Shown here: one piece after another, positions 1 through 5,028 of the stretch
Layout of the letters: each line of letters starts with the position of its first letter
How positions within the stretch are numbered: the stretch's first letter is position 1
Source: Candidatus Nitrosopumilus sp.
Lineage (GTDB): Archaea > Thermoproteota > Nitrososphaeria > Nitrososphaerales > Nitrosopumilaceae
Direction of reading: 5' to 3'
Assembly (NCBI GenBank): GCA_029880665.1
Contig: JAOUNZ010000047.1
Span: 1-7,227, forward strand
Length of the DNA stretch: 7,227 nucleotides
The notes under the pieces: model-generated
The model's database searches: none
What the model was told of the DNA's origin: nothing
What the model saw: only the letters and a program-made list of their open reading frames with translations
Made by a program: the position numbers and the translations under genes

Positions 1-59
1 GTCAAATGTTATAAAACTCTAGAAAGAAATCTCAAGAAATTCGTACATAAGACATTGGT
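1..59. other. Non-coding edge downstream of the ribbon-helix-helix gene
   Basis: AT-rich sequence between the window edge and the stop codon of the small minus-strand regulator gene. I see no open reading frame, RNA gene or clear terminator here. It is too short to judge. Confidence 0.4.
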
Positions 60-206
60 TTAACCTTTCAGCTCTCTTCTAAGAATTTCATTAATAACAT
101 GTGAGAAACTAACACTATCTTCTGATTTCTTAATTTGTTCTGCCTGAATTTTTCTAATCTTTGATGATAAATCATCATCAAGCATTATTGTGATTCTCTT
201 TGGCAT
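60..206 (-). CDS. Small ribbon-helix-helix (CopG/Arc-like) DNA-binding protein, 48 aa
   Basis: Translated by hand from the minus strand: ATG at 206-204, TAA at 62-60, 48 residues. Residues 3-9 (KRITIML) have the alternating pattern of the DNA-contacting beta strand of ribbon-helix-helix proteins. Residues 10-27 (DDDLSSKIRKIQ onward) fit helix A. Residues 33-46 (SFSHVINEILRREL) fit helix B, with the usual Ser-Phe-Ser cap and hydrophobic Val/Ile/Leu spacing. Such proteins bind DNA as dimers and commonly act as repressors; single-domain versions of about 45-50 residues are frequent in thaumarchaeal genomes. No toxin gene lies next to it in the visible sequence, so a stand-alone regulator is likelier than an antitoxin, although the left flank is cut off by the window. 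Its promoter appears to give a leaderless mRNA. The target is unknown. Confidence 0.78.
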   Translation of the reverse strand: MPKRITIMLDDDLSSKIRKIQAEQIKKSEDSVSFSHVINEILRRELKG

Positions 207-228
207 ATCCTTTGTCACACACTTTCCA

Positions 229-236
229 TATTAAAA
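229..236 (-). promoter_or_regulatory. TATA-like box of the ribbon-helix-helix gene
   Basis: On the minus strand the sequence reads TTTTAATA and is centred about 26 bp before the ATG at 206. This is the normal distance from an archaeal TATA box to the transcription start, so the mRNA would begin at or next to the start codon (leaderless). An AAAGGA lies only one base from the ATG, too close for an ordinary ribosome binding site. Inferred from spacing and composition only. Confidence 0.5.
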
Positions 237-299
237 CTATATGTGATTTTATGCTATTATTATTTTAATCTACTGACAGACCATTCGTGTATGTAAAAA

Positions 300-325
300 A
301 TATCAGATATGTTCTAACCTGATAT
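300..325. repeat. Inverted repeat ATATCAG-N12-CTGATAT
   Basis: Seven-base perfect arms at 300-306 and 319-325 with a 12-bp spacer, in non-coding DNA about 90 bp upstream of the ribbon-helix-helix start. An alternative pairing AGATAT/ATATCT overlaps it (305-310 with 322-327). It could be a regulator site or an RNA hairpin. In AT-rich DNA a match of this size can arise by chance, so function is not claimed. Confidence 0.3.
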
Positions 326-866
326 CTCAATACCACACTTCGTGGAACATATTCTCCTGTTGAAAACATCCTCATATTCCCTATTACAATGCACACATGT
401 TCTAAATACCATAGTACTATTACACTGATTTTGTATTTAACCCTGAACATGACCCTCTTCAAGTATTAGAATCATGCCTATGACGGAAATGATCAGGTAA
501 AAGGAAAATGTAAATATTAATCTGTAAAAATAGCACAAAAAATATTCAGATAATTATGGTGCGATTACACACATCAAGATAGTATCTGAGAAGACATGTC
601 AATCTGATATTTAGAGAATTTCACAATCTAGAATTTAGATGAAAATGTTGATGTTCAAAGATGTATTGATTCTGACTTCTAATTTTGACATCCCAATTGA
701 ATTTCAATGTCTATTCGATCCTTCAAACTTACTATCTTTTTCAACCTCGTCTTTGTTTGATATTGAATGAAAATCATTTTGTTCTTTTTCGCACGTTGTA
801 TTATGTTATTCTTAACGTTAATTTACAATTGGGATTTTCTAATCGTACTCTGTATTAATATCGCAT

Positions 867-881
867 AGATGACCGTCATCT
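867..881. repeat. 15-bp palindrome AGATGAC-C-GTCATCT
   Basis: A perfect seven-base inverted repeat around one central base, in intergenic DNA about 100 bp beyond the 3' end of the Thr-Thr-Lys-Ser repeat gene. The geometry suits a dimeric DNA-binding protein, but no gene start lies beside it. Palindromes of this size are expected about once in a few kilobases by chance when short spacers are allowed. Confidence 0.3.
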
Positions 882-984
882 CATGTAATTTTACTTATTA
901 CAAAATTCACTTAATGCTCTAGTCTTCCTTTTTGTTACCTCGGGTTTTGATTGTTTTCTATTTAATAATGAATATTTTCAGAAA

Positions 985-1164
985 TTAAGAACATTGCTTT
1001 TCGATCTCGTTGATCTTTGATTCTAAGATGCTGATTTTTTTATACAGATCATCGTAGGACTCAGTCTTGGTTTTTGGTTTTTTAACCGATTTTGGTTTCT
1101 TGGATTTTGTTGTGGATTTTGTTGTGGATTTTGTTGTGGATTTTGTTGTGGATTTTGTTGTCAT
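985..1164 (-). CDS. Hypothetical small protein with Thr-Thr-Lys-Ser repeats, basic linker and coiled coil, 59 aa
   Basis: I do not recognise a named family. From the ATG at 1164-1162 the product has 59 residues. Residues 2-21 are five exact TTKS repeats. Residues 22-34 form a Lys/Pro-rich linker (KKPKSVKKPKTKT). Residues 37-57 form a short amphipathic helix in which Leu40, Ile44, Leu47, Ile51 and Ile54 follow a perfect 4-3-4-3 heptad spacing, so a coiled coil is likely. There is no signal peptide or membrane segment. The design (positively charged flexible tail plus oligomerising helix) resembles nucleic-acid-binding accessory proteins, but that role is inference. A TTG at 1191 would add ten residues. 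I prefer the ATG because a purine-rich GAGAG lies just before it and the repeat begins straight after. Low sequence complexity means it could be a chance frame, but the ordered heptads at the C-terminus argue for a real gene. Confidence 0.55.
   Translation of the reverse strand: MTTKSTTKSTTKSTTKSTTKSKKPKSVKKPKTKTESYDDLYKKISILESKINEIEKQCS
1102..1161. repeat. Five perfect tandem copies of a 12-bp unit
   Basis: The unit GGATTTTGTTGT occurs five times head to tail with no mismatches. On the minus strand each unit encodes Thr-Thr-Lys-Ser in the small protein at 985-1164, directly after its start codon. Identity at every base, including third codon positions, points to recent expansion by slippage or unequal recombination. 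Because the unit is a multiple of three, changes in copy number would keep the frame. Confidence 0.95.
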
Positions 1165-1487
1165 ATCTCTCAAAATAAGGGGATTATCCAAATATCAAAC
1201 TATCGCTACGAAAGACGTTTCAAAATACTCAAGACAATTTCACTACTCAAAGATGAGAAAGGATGAATTAGAAATGGATGATAAATTTCCCAATCATGAT
1301 GAATAATTTTGACCATTCACATCCATAGGAAACTCAATTATGTCATGAAATCACCTTGTTTATGGAAACAGATACAGAAATTTTTCAAACGTCATGCCTG
1401 ATCTAGTCATTCTTGTCTTTCACTCTTCATTTTCAATCTTAACAATACAAAACAGCGTGATACTGTCATCTAAAAATTAAATTTCTG

Positions 1488-1510
1488 AAGGATCTACTAG
1501 AATCCTTTTT
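1488..1510 (+). terminator. Possible hairpin plus T-run terminator
   Basis: AAGGAT (1488-1493) can pair with ATCCTT (1502-1507) across an 8-base loop, and the plus strand continues as T's to 1510. The shape is that of an intrinsic terminator on the plus strand. No plus-strand gene is recognised upstream, so it would end only an unannotated transcript. Archaeal termination depends mainly on the U-run, so the hairpin is weak evidence. Confidence 0.25.
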
Positions 1511-1572
1511 CCTTGCTTAATGACAGCAAAATTGTCTTATGAGGATCAAACTTGTTGCAACCCCGTCTATCC

Positions 1573-1604
1573 GTGGTTATTTGAAGTATAATAAGGCGAA
1601 CCAC
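1573..1604. promoter_or_regulatory. Dyad GTGGTT-N20-AACCAC upstream of the operon promoter
   Basis: Six-base perfect inverted arms at 1573-1578 and 1599-1604, about 8 bp before the TATA-like box of the ADH synthase gene. The position, just upstream of where TFB and TBP would bind, suits an operator or activator site controlling aromatic amino acid synthesis. Function is inferred from position and symmetry only. The centre is AT-rich and contains another TATA-like string (TATAATAA), so it could also be part of a promoter. Confidence 0.3.
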
Positions 1605-1612
1605 AGATCACG

Positions 1613-1622
1613 TTATTTTTAA
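1613..1622 (+). promoter_or_regulatory. TATA-like box of the shikimate cluster
   Basis: TTATTTTTAA is centred about 30 bp before the ATG at 1648. With the usual archaeal TATA-to-start distance of 25-27 bp, transcription would begin within a few bases of the ATG, giving a leaderless or nearly leaderless mRNA. No Shine-Dalgarno sequence lies before this ATG, which agrees. Confidence 0.55.
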
Positions 1623-1647
1623 GTAGGGCGCAAAGTTCAATCATTTT

Positions 1648-2430
1648 ATGGTATCTGGAAATCAAATCCGACTTAACAGAATTCTTAGAAAAGGAAGAAT
1701 GTTATGCATTCCAATGGATCATGGAATTTCAAATGGTCCAATCACTGGTCTTGAAGACCCAGCATCAATTATCTACAAATGTGAAGGTCATGGCCTAACA
1801 AGTGTTATAATTAATAAAGGCATACTAAAAGCACTGCCTAGACCAACTAAAATTGGAATTCTAGTTCATTTTTCAAGTAGCACATCATTATCCTTATCAC
1901 CTAATCGAAAAATGCTGACAGGTACTGTTAAAGAAGCAGTTGCAATGGGAGCAGATGGAGTTTCACTTCACATCAATATTGGAGGAAAGGAAGAACCAGA
2001 AATGTTAGAACAACTTGGAATGACAGCAGATCAATGTCACAAATGGGGGATGCCTCTCTTAGCAATGATGTATCCAAGAGGTGAAAACATCAAAGATCCA
2101 CACGATCCAGAAATTGTAGGACATGTTGCAAGAATTGGTGCAGAATGTGGTGCAGATATTATCAAAACGTTATACACTGGAGATATTGACTCCTTCGCAA
2201 AAATTGTAAAAAGTACACCAGTTCCAATTGTTATTGCAGGTGGACCAAAAGCAAAAACCGATTTAGATATTCTTCAAATGACTGAAGATGCCATTACTGC
2301 AGGAGCTAAAGGAGTTACATATGGTAGAAATATCTTTGCACATAAAACACCTGAAAAAATGGTAGAAGCATTAGCCGAAATAATTTTCAGAAAAGGAACT
2401 GCAAAGGAAGCACTGAAGAGAATTGAATAA
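1648..2430 (+). CDS. aroA': 2-amino-3,7-dideoxy-D-threo-hept-6-ulosonate (ADH) synthase
   Basis: First enzyme of the archaeal shikimate route. It is a class I (Schiff base) aldolase of the DhnA/FbaB family that joins a 6-deoxy-5-ketofructose phosphate to L-aspartate semialdehyde to give ADH, replacing bacterial DAHP synthase. The 260-residue length fits the family. Visible marks are the Asp24-His25-Gly26 motif in IPMDHG, Tyr142 in MMYPRG as likely acid/base, Lys173 in IIKTLYTGD as the Schiff base lysine, and the phosphate-binding loops IAGGP (196-200) and GVTYGRNIF (222-230). The spacing of Asp, Tyr and Lys agrees with the characterised Methanocaldococcus enzyme as I remember it. Close relatives are fructose-1,6-bisphosphate aldolases, but the directly following dehydroquinate synthase II makes ADH synthase the better call. 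It leads the operon, with its own promoter, and its last codons overlap the next gene by 8 bp. Confidence 0.93.
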   Translation: MVSGNQIRLNRILRKGRMLCIPMDHGISNGPITGLEDPASIIYKCEGHGLTSVIINKGILKALPRPTKIGILVHFSSSTSLSLSPNRKMLTGTVKEAVAMGADGVSLHINIGGKEEPEMLEQLGMTADQCHKWGMPLLAMMYPRGENIKDPHDPEIVGHVARIGAECGADIIKTLYTGDIDSFAKIVKSTPVPIVIAGGPKAKTDLDILQMTEDAITAGAKGVTYGRNIFAHKTPEKMVEALAEIIFRKGTAKEALKRIE

Positions 2431-3484
2431 AACAAGAGAATTAATAATTTCACCTAAAGTGAGTCAAATACAATTATCTAAATTTCTTTCCCAATTAGAA
2501 GAAGAGGGAATAAAGATGGTGTATCTTGACCCAAAAAAGATAACCAAAATAAAAACCAAACTTCAAACAGTTTTCCCATCCACTTCGTCAAATCATGTTG
2601 TACTGGAAAAAGATAGCAGTGCTAAACCAAAGGGTAAGAAGATTGGAAGGAAATTCCAAGTGTTGTCAAACTCTGATATTGAGAATATTCTATCTATTGC
2701 CAAGCAAGGATTAGATTTTGTGATTGTAGAAGTGAAAGACTGGAAAATCATTCCATTGGAAAACATCATTGCCAAATTGCACAAAATACACACCAAAATT
2801 TTTGCAATAGCAAAAACGCCTGAGGAAGTAAGAAAAATGTTCTCAATTTTAGAAGTAGGAGTGGATGGAGTGATCTTCAGCACATCATCAATTACCGAAG
2901 TAAGAGAGGTCATGGTATATCTTGGAACTAGAAGTTTTGAGATGAAACCCGCCAAGATTATTGAAATCAAAGAGGTAGGAGACGGAGAGCGCGTATGCGT
3001 AGATACGGCATCAATACTCCATAAAGGAGAAGGGATGTTAATTGGCAGTAGATCAAACTTTTTATTTTTAGTTCATAACGAATCTGTAGGATCTTCATTT
3101 ACATCACCAAGACCATTCAGAGTTAATGCAGGAGCAGTACACTGCTATACGCTTTCACCTGATGGGACAACTAATTATCTCTCAGAGATTGAAACAGGCT
3201 CTGAAGTATTAATTCTCAACTCTAAAGGAAAAGCTAGAAGAGCTACTGTGGGAAGATCAAAAATAGAAAGAAGACCAATGTTAATGATCAAAGCTTCTGT
3301 TGGGGGAGAAATAGGCGGCATAATAGCACAAGATGCTGAAACAATTAGATTTGTAAGGCCAAACGGACAACTAATATCTGTAACACATTTAAAAAAAGGA
3401 GATACTGTTATGGTGCATGCAAAAGCTGCAACCGGCAGACATTTTGGAATGGAAGTGTCTGATGAATACATTCTAGAAAAATAA
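2423..3484 (+). CDS. aroB': 3-dehydroquinate synthase II
   Basis: Converts ADH to 3-dehydroquinate by NAD-dependent oxidative deamination and ring closure. It is the archaeal replacement for bacterial AroB and is unrelated to it in sequence. The product has 353 residues, normal for the family. The conserved C-terminal half is clear: VDTASILHKGEGMLIG (193-208), a SPRPFRVNAGAVHCYTL block (228-244), YLSE (252-255), VGRSKIERRPM (276-286) and the tail GRHFGMEV..EYILEK (338-353). The N-terminal third is more variable, with a lysine-rich stretch near 63-78. The start is a TTG that overlaps the ADH synthase stop by 8 bp. I accept it because ELIISPKV just after it looks like family sequence, there is no ATG before codon 32, and the overlap suggests translational coupling. 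A GTG at 2459 is the alternative. Confidence 0.93.
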   Translation: MNKTRELIISPKVSQIQLSKFLSQLEEEGIKMVYLDPKKITKIKTKLQTVFPSTSSNHVVLEKDSSAKPKGKKIGRKFQVLSNSDIENILSIAKQGLDFVIVEVKDWKIIPLENIIAKLHKIHTKIFAIAKTPEEVRKMFSILEVGVDGVIFSTSSITEVREVMVYLGTRSFEMKPAKIIEIKEVGDGERVCVDTASILHKGEGMLIGSRSNFLFLVHNESVGSSFTSPRPFRVNAGAVHCYTLSPDGTTNYLSEIETGSEVLILNSKGKARRATVGRSKIERRPMLMIKASVGGEIGGIIAQDAETIRFVRPNGQLISVTHLKKGDTVMVHAKAATGRHFGMEVSDEYILEK

Positions 3485-3485
3485 A

Positions 3486-4157
3486 ATGAAATACAAAACA
3501 TGTGTATCGATTGCAGAGGAAACACCAAATAAAATTAAACAAGTACTAAAAAATGCATTAACAAAATCAGATTTTGTTGAAGTTAGATTTGATTTTTTAA
3601 AGACGGAACAAATACCTGAAGCAATAAAGATAATCAAAAAAGATTTAAACAGAATCGTATGTACACTTAGACCAAAAACAGAAGGTGGAAAATTCACCGG
3701 AAGTGAAAAAGAAAGAATTGCAATCTTAAAATTAATTGCAGAATATAACCCGCATTTATTAGATATTGAATTTAATACTCTGAGAAAAAATTCATCATTA
3801 GTAAAATATCTAAAAGGTACAAATACAAAATTACTTGTATCTTGGCATGATTTTAAGAAAACACCCAGTACTGCCAAACTAAAAAACAAAATGACTCAAA
3901 TGAGCAAGTTCTCATCCAATGTCAAAATCGTATCTACTGCAAAATCAACCGATGACTCTACTAGAATGCTAGAACTTTACCGTAAAAAGGGAAAGAATAA
4001 TTTAATTGCATTTGCGATGGGAGATTTGGGCAGAATTTCACGAATTCTGTGCTTGTATTTAGGTAGCCCCTACACATATGTATCATTAGATAAAGCAGTG
4101 GCACCCGGACAGTTCAGTGTTGATGAAATTAAAAAAATCATAAATTTAAAAAAATAG
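3486..4157 (+). CDS. aroD: 3-dehydroquinate dehydratase, type I
   Basis: Dehydrates 3-dehydroquinate to 3-dehydroshikimate through a Schiff base (type I, cis elimination) in a TIM-barrel fold. Its 223 residues match archaeal AroD. Motifs in order: EVRFD (32-36) with substrate-binding Glu32 and Arg34, TLRPKTEGG (60-68) with Arg62 and Glu66, DIEF (93-96), SWHDF (119-123) with catalytic His121, VKIVSTAKS (146-154) with Schiff base Lys147, GRISR (182-186) and APGQFS (206-211) with Gln209. All expected catalytic residues are present, so it should be active. The ATG lies one base after the previous stop codon, with no clear ribosome binding site apart from purine-rich DNA, consistent with coupling to aroB'. 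A 49-bp gap with a second promoter follows it. Confidence 0.95.
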   Translation: MKYKTCVSIAEETPNKIKQVLKNALTKSDFVEVRFDFLKTEQIPEAIKIIKKDLNRIVCTLRPKTEGGKFTGSEKERIAILKLIAEYNPHLLDIEFNTLRKNSSLVKYLKGTNTKLLVSWHDFKKTPSTAKLKNKMTQMSKFSSNVKIVSTAKSTDDSTRMLELYRKKGKNNLIAFAMGDLGRISRILCLYLGSPYTYVSLDKAVAPGQFSVDEIKKIINLKK

Positions 4158-4173
4158 TCAACACAACAGTTGA
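4158..4173. promoter_or_regulatory. Dyad TCAAC-N6-GTTGA before the aroE promoter
   Basis: Five-base perfect arms at 4158-4162 and 4169-4173, starting right after the aroD stop codon and ending 3 bp before the TATA-like box. The right arm overlaps the expected TFB recognition element, so a bound protein could affect initiation. The arms are short and chance is possible. It does not resemble the dyad before the first promoter. Confidence 0.3.
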
Positions 4174-4176
4174 GAG

Positions 4177-4186
4177 TTTAAATTAA
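4177..4186 (+). promoter_or_regulatory. Internal TATA-like box for aroE and downstream genes
   Basis: TTTAAATTAA is centred about 26 bp before the aroE ATG at 4207, in the only sizeable gap of the cluster. The spacing predicts transcription starting at the ATG itself, that is a leaderless mRNA for aroE-aroK-aroA. There is no Shine-Dalgarno sequence before this ATG, which supports the idea. Confidence 0.6.
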
Positions 4187-4206
4187 TCATATTATTCCAG
4201 AAAATA

Positions 4207-5028
4207 ATGGGAAAATCATTTGCAATAATTGGAGATCCTATTGATCACTCGTTATCTCCAAATATTCATAGTGCTGCATTTAGAGAATTAAATTTAGATT
4301 CATCATATATTGCATATCGAATTCCAAAGGGAGAATTAAAAGAAGGAATTGAAGGATTAAAAAAAATCAAGATTGATGGATTCAATGTCACAATACCCCA
4401 TAAAATAGAGATGATGAAGTATTTGGATAAAACTGATGAATCATGCAGTTTGATTGGGGCTGTTAACACGGTTACAAACAAAGATGGAGTCCTTAAGGGA
4501 TACAACACGGATATGGATGGGTTTCTGGATCCATTTAAGAAAAAAAAATTAGACATAATAAACAAAAAAGTCCTTCTCCTTGGAGCAGGTGGAGCCGCAC
4601 GAGCAATTGTTGCAGGATTTGCCAAGGAAAAAGCAAAAAGCATTACAATTGCAAATAGAACATTAGAAAATGCAAAAAAACTTGCATCTTTTTCAGAAAA
4701 AATAGGTTTGAATGCAAACGCAATTGAAATTGAACAAGTTAAAAACACGGTAAAAGAGTATGACATTATCGTTAATGCCACATCAATAGGTCTAAAAAAT
4801 GAATCAAGTCCAATATCATTTGACGGGATTAACGAAAAGACGATTGTATACGATATAGTATACATGCCAATTAACACAGATTTCATCAAAAAAGCAAAAG
4901 AAAAAAATGCAATCATAATTTTTGGGTATGAGATGTTGTTGGGTCAGGCAATCAGAGCATTTGAAATTTGGCACAGTATAGAAGCACCTTATAATGCCAT
5001 GAAAAAAGCACTTCTAGGAGGATTTTGA
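4207..5028 (+). CDS. aroE: Shikimate dehydrogenase (NADP-dependent)
   Basis: Reduces 3-dehydroshikimate to shikimate. The 273-residue length is typical. The N-terminal substrate domain shows HSLSP (14-18) with shikimate-binding Ser15 and Ser17, NVTIPHK (60-66) with catalytic Lys66, GAVNT (84-88) and YNTDMDG (99-105) with catalytic Asp102. The nucleotide domain has the glycine-rich loop GAGGAARA (126-133) and NRT (150-152), where Arg151 suits binding of the NADP 2'-phosphate. The C-terminal DIVYMPINT (216-224) and GYEMLLGQA (240-248, with Gln247) complete the active site. It lacks any sign of the bifunctional or quinate-dehydrogenase variants. The gene starts 49 bp after aroD behind a separate TATA-like box, and its stop TGA shares one base with the aroK ATG. 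Confidence 0.96.
   Translation: MGKSFAIIGDPIDHSLSPNIHSAAFRELNLDSSYIAYRIPKGELKEGIEGLKKIKIDGFNVTIPHKIEMMKYLDKTDESCSLIGAVNTVTNKDGVLKGYNTDMDGFLDPFKKKKLDIINKKVLLLGAGGAARAIVAGFAKEKAKSITIANRTLENAKKLASFSEKIGLNANAIEIEQVKNTVKEYDIIVNATSIGLKNESSPISFDGINEKTIVYDIVYMPINTDFIKKAKEKNAIIIFGYEMLLGQAIRAFEIWHSIEAPYNAMKKALLGGF
5016..5021 (+). promoter_or_regulatory. Perfect Shine-Dalgarno sequence of the shikimate kinase gene
   Basis: AGGAGG sits inside the last codons of aroE, 6 bases before the ATG at 5028. It settles the aroK start: the in-frame TTG at 5025 would be too close. It is the only strong ribosome binding site in the cluster, at a TGATG stop-start junction. Confidence 0.85.

Larger units (their letters stand above)
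207..984. other. Long AT-rich intergenic region without a convincing gene
   Basis: About 780 bp between two minus-strand genes. All reading frames are short or have the composition of chance AT-rich translation; the longest, a TTG-initiated minus-strand frame at 265-462, lacks any recognisable pattern. No tRNA cloverleaf, CRISPR repeat or transposase fragment was found. The region holds the promoter of the ribbon-helix-helix gene at its left end and a few dyads, including 300-325 and 867-881. It could carry small RNAs, which cannot be judged by eye. Confidence 0.5.
1165..1647. other. Intergenic region between the divergent TTKS-repeat gene and the shikimate cluster
   Basis: About 480 bp without a defensible gene. 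It separates the divergently oriented minus-strand TTKS-repeat gene from the plus-strand operon and should hold both promoters. The right end contains a TATA-like box (1613-1622) and a dyad (1573-1604) in front of ADH synthase. A hairpin followed by five T residues lies at 1488-1510. Only tiny frames are present, such as a 28-codon one at 1394-1480. No tRNA was seen. Confidence 0.5.

Noticed and set aside
265..462. 65-codon minus-strand frame starting at TTG
   Set aside because: Rich in Val, Ile, Tyr and Cys in the manner of chance translation of AT-rich DNA, no recognisable pattern, no promoter or ribosome binding site, and poor codon style compared with the real genes.
639..770. 43-codon plus-strand ATG frame
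   Set aside because: Low-complexity hydrophobic and Ser-rich product, no promoter at the expected distance, nothing recognisable. Frames of this size are common by chance.
690..835. 10-bp inverted repeat ATCCCAATTG / CAATTGGGAT with 126-bp spacer, considered as mobile-element ends
   Set aside because: No target duplication and no transposase frame between the arms; one such match is expected in this much AT-rich DNA.
1067..1306. 79-codon plus-strand frame
   Set aside because: Its first part is the antisense of the TTKS repeat (Asp-Phe-Val-Val repeats). The minus-strand reading gives a more protein-like product with an ordered coiled coil.
1394..1480. 28-codon plus-strand frame followed by the hairpin at 1488-1507
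   Set aside because: The neighbouring terminator-like hairpin is suggestive, but the peptide is short and featureless and no promoter is evident.
1648..2430. Annotation as fructose-1,6-bisphosphate aldolase
   Set aside because: The family is shared, but adjacency to dehydroquinate synthase II and the rest of the shikimate genes strongly favours ADH synthase.
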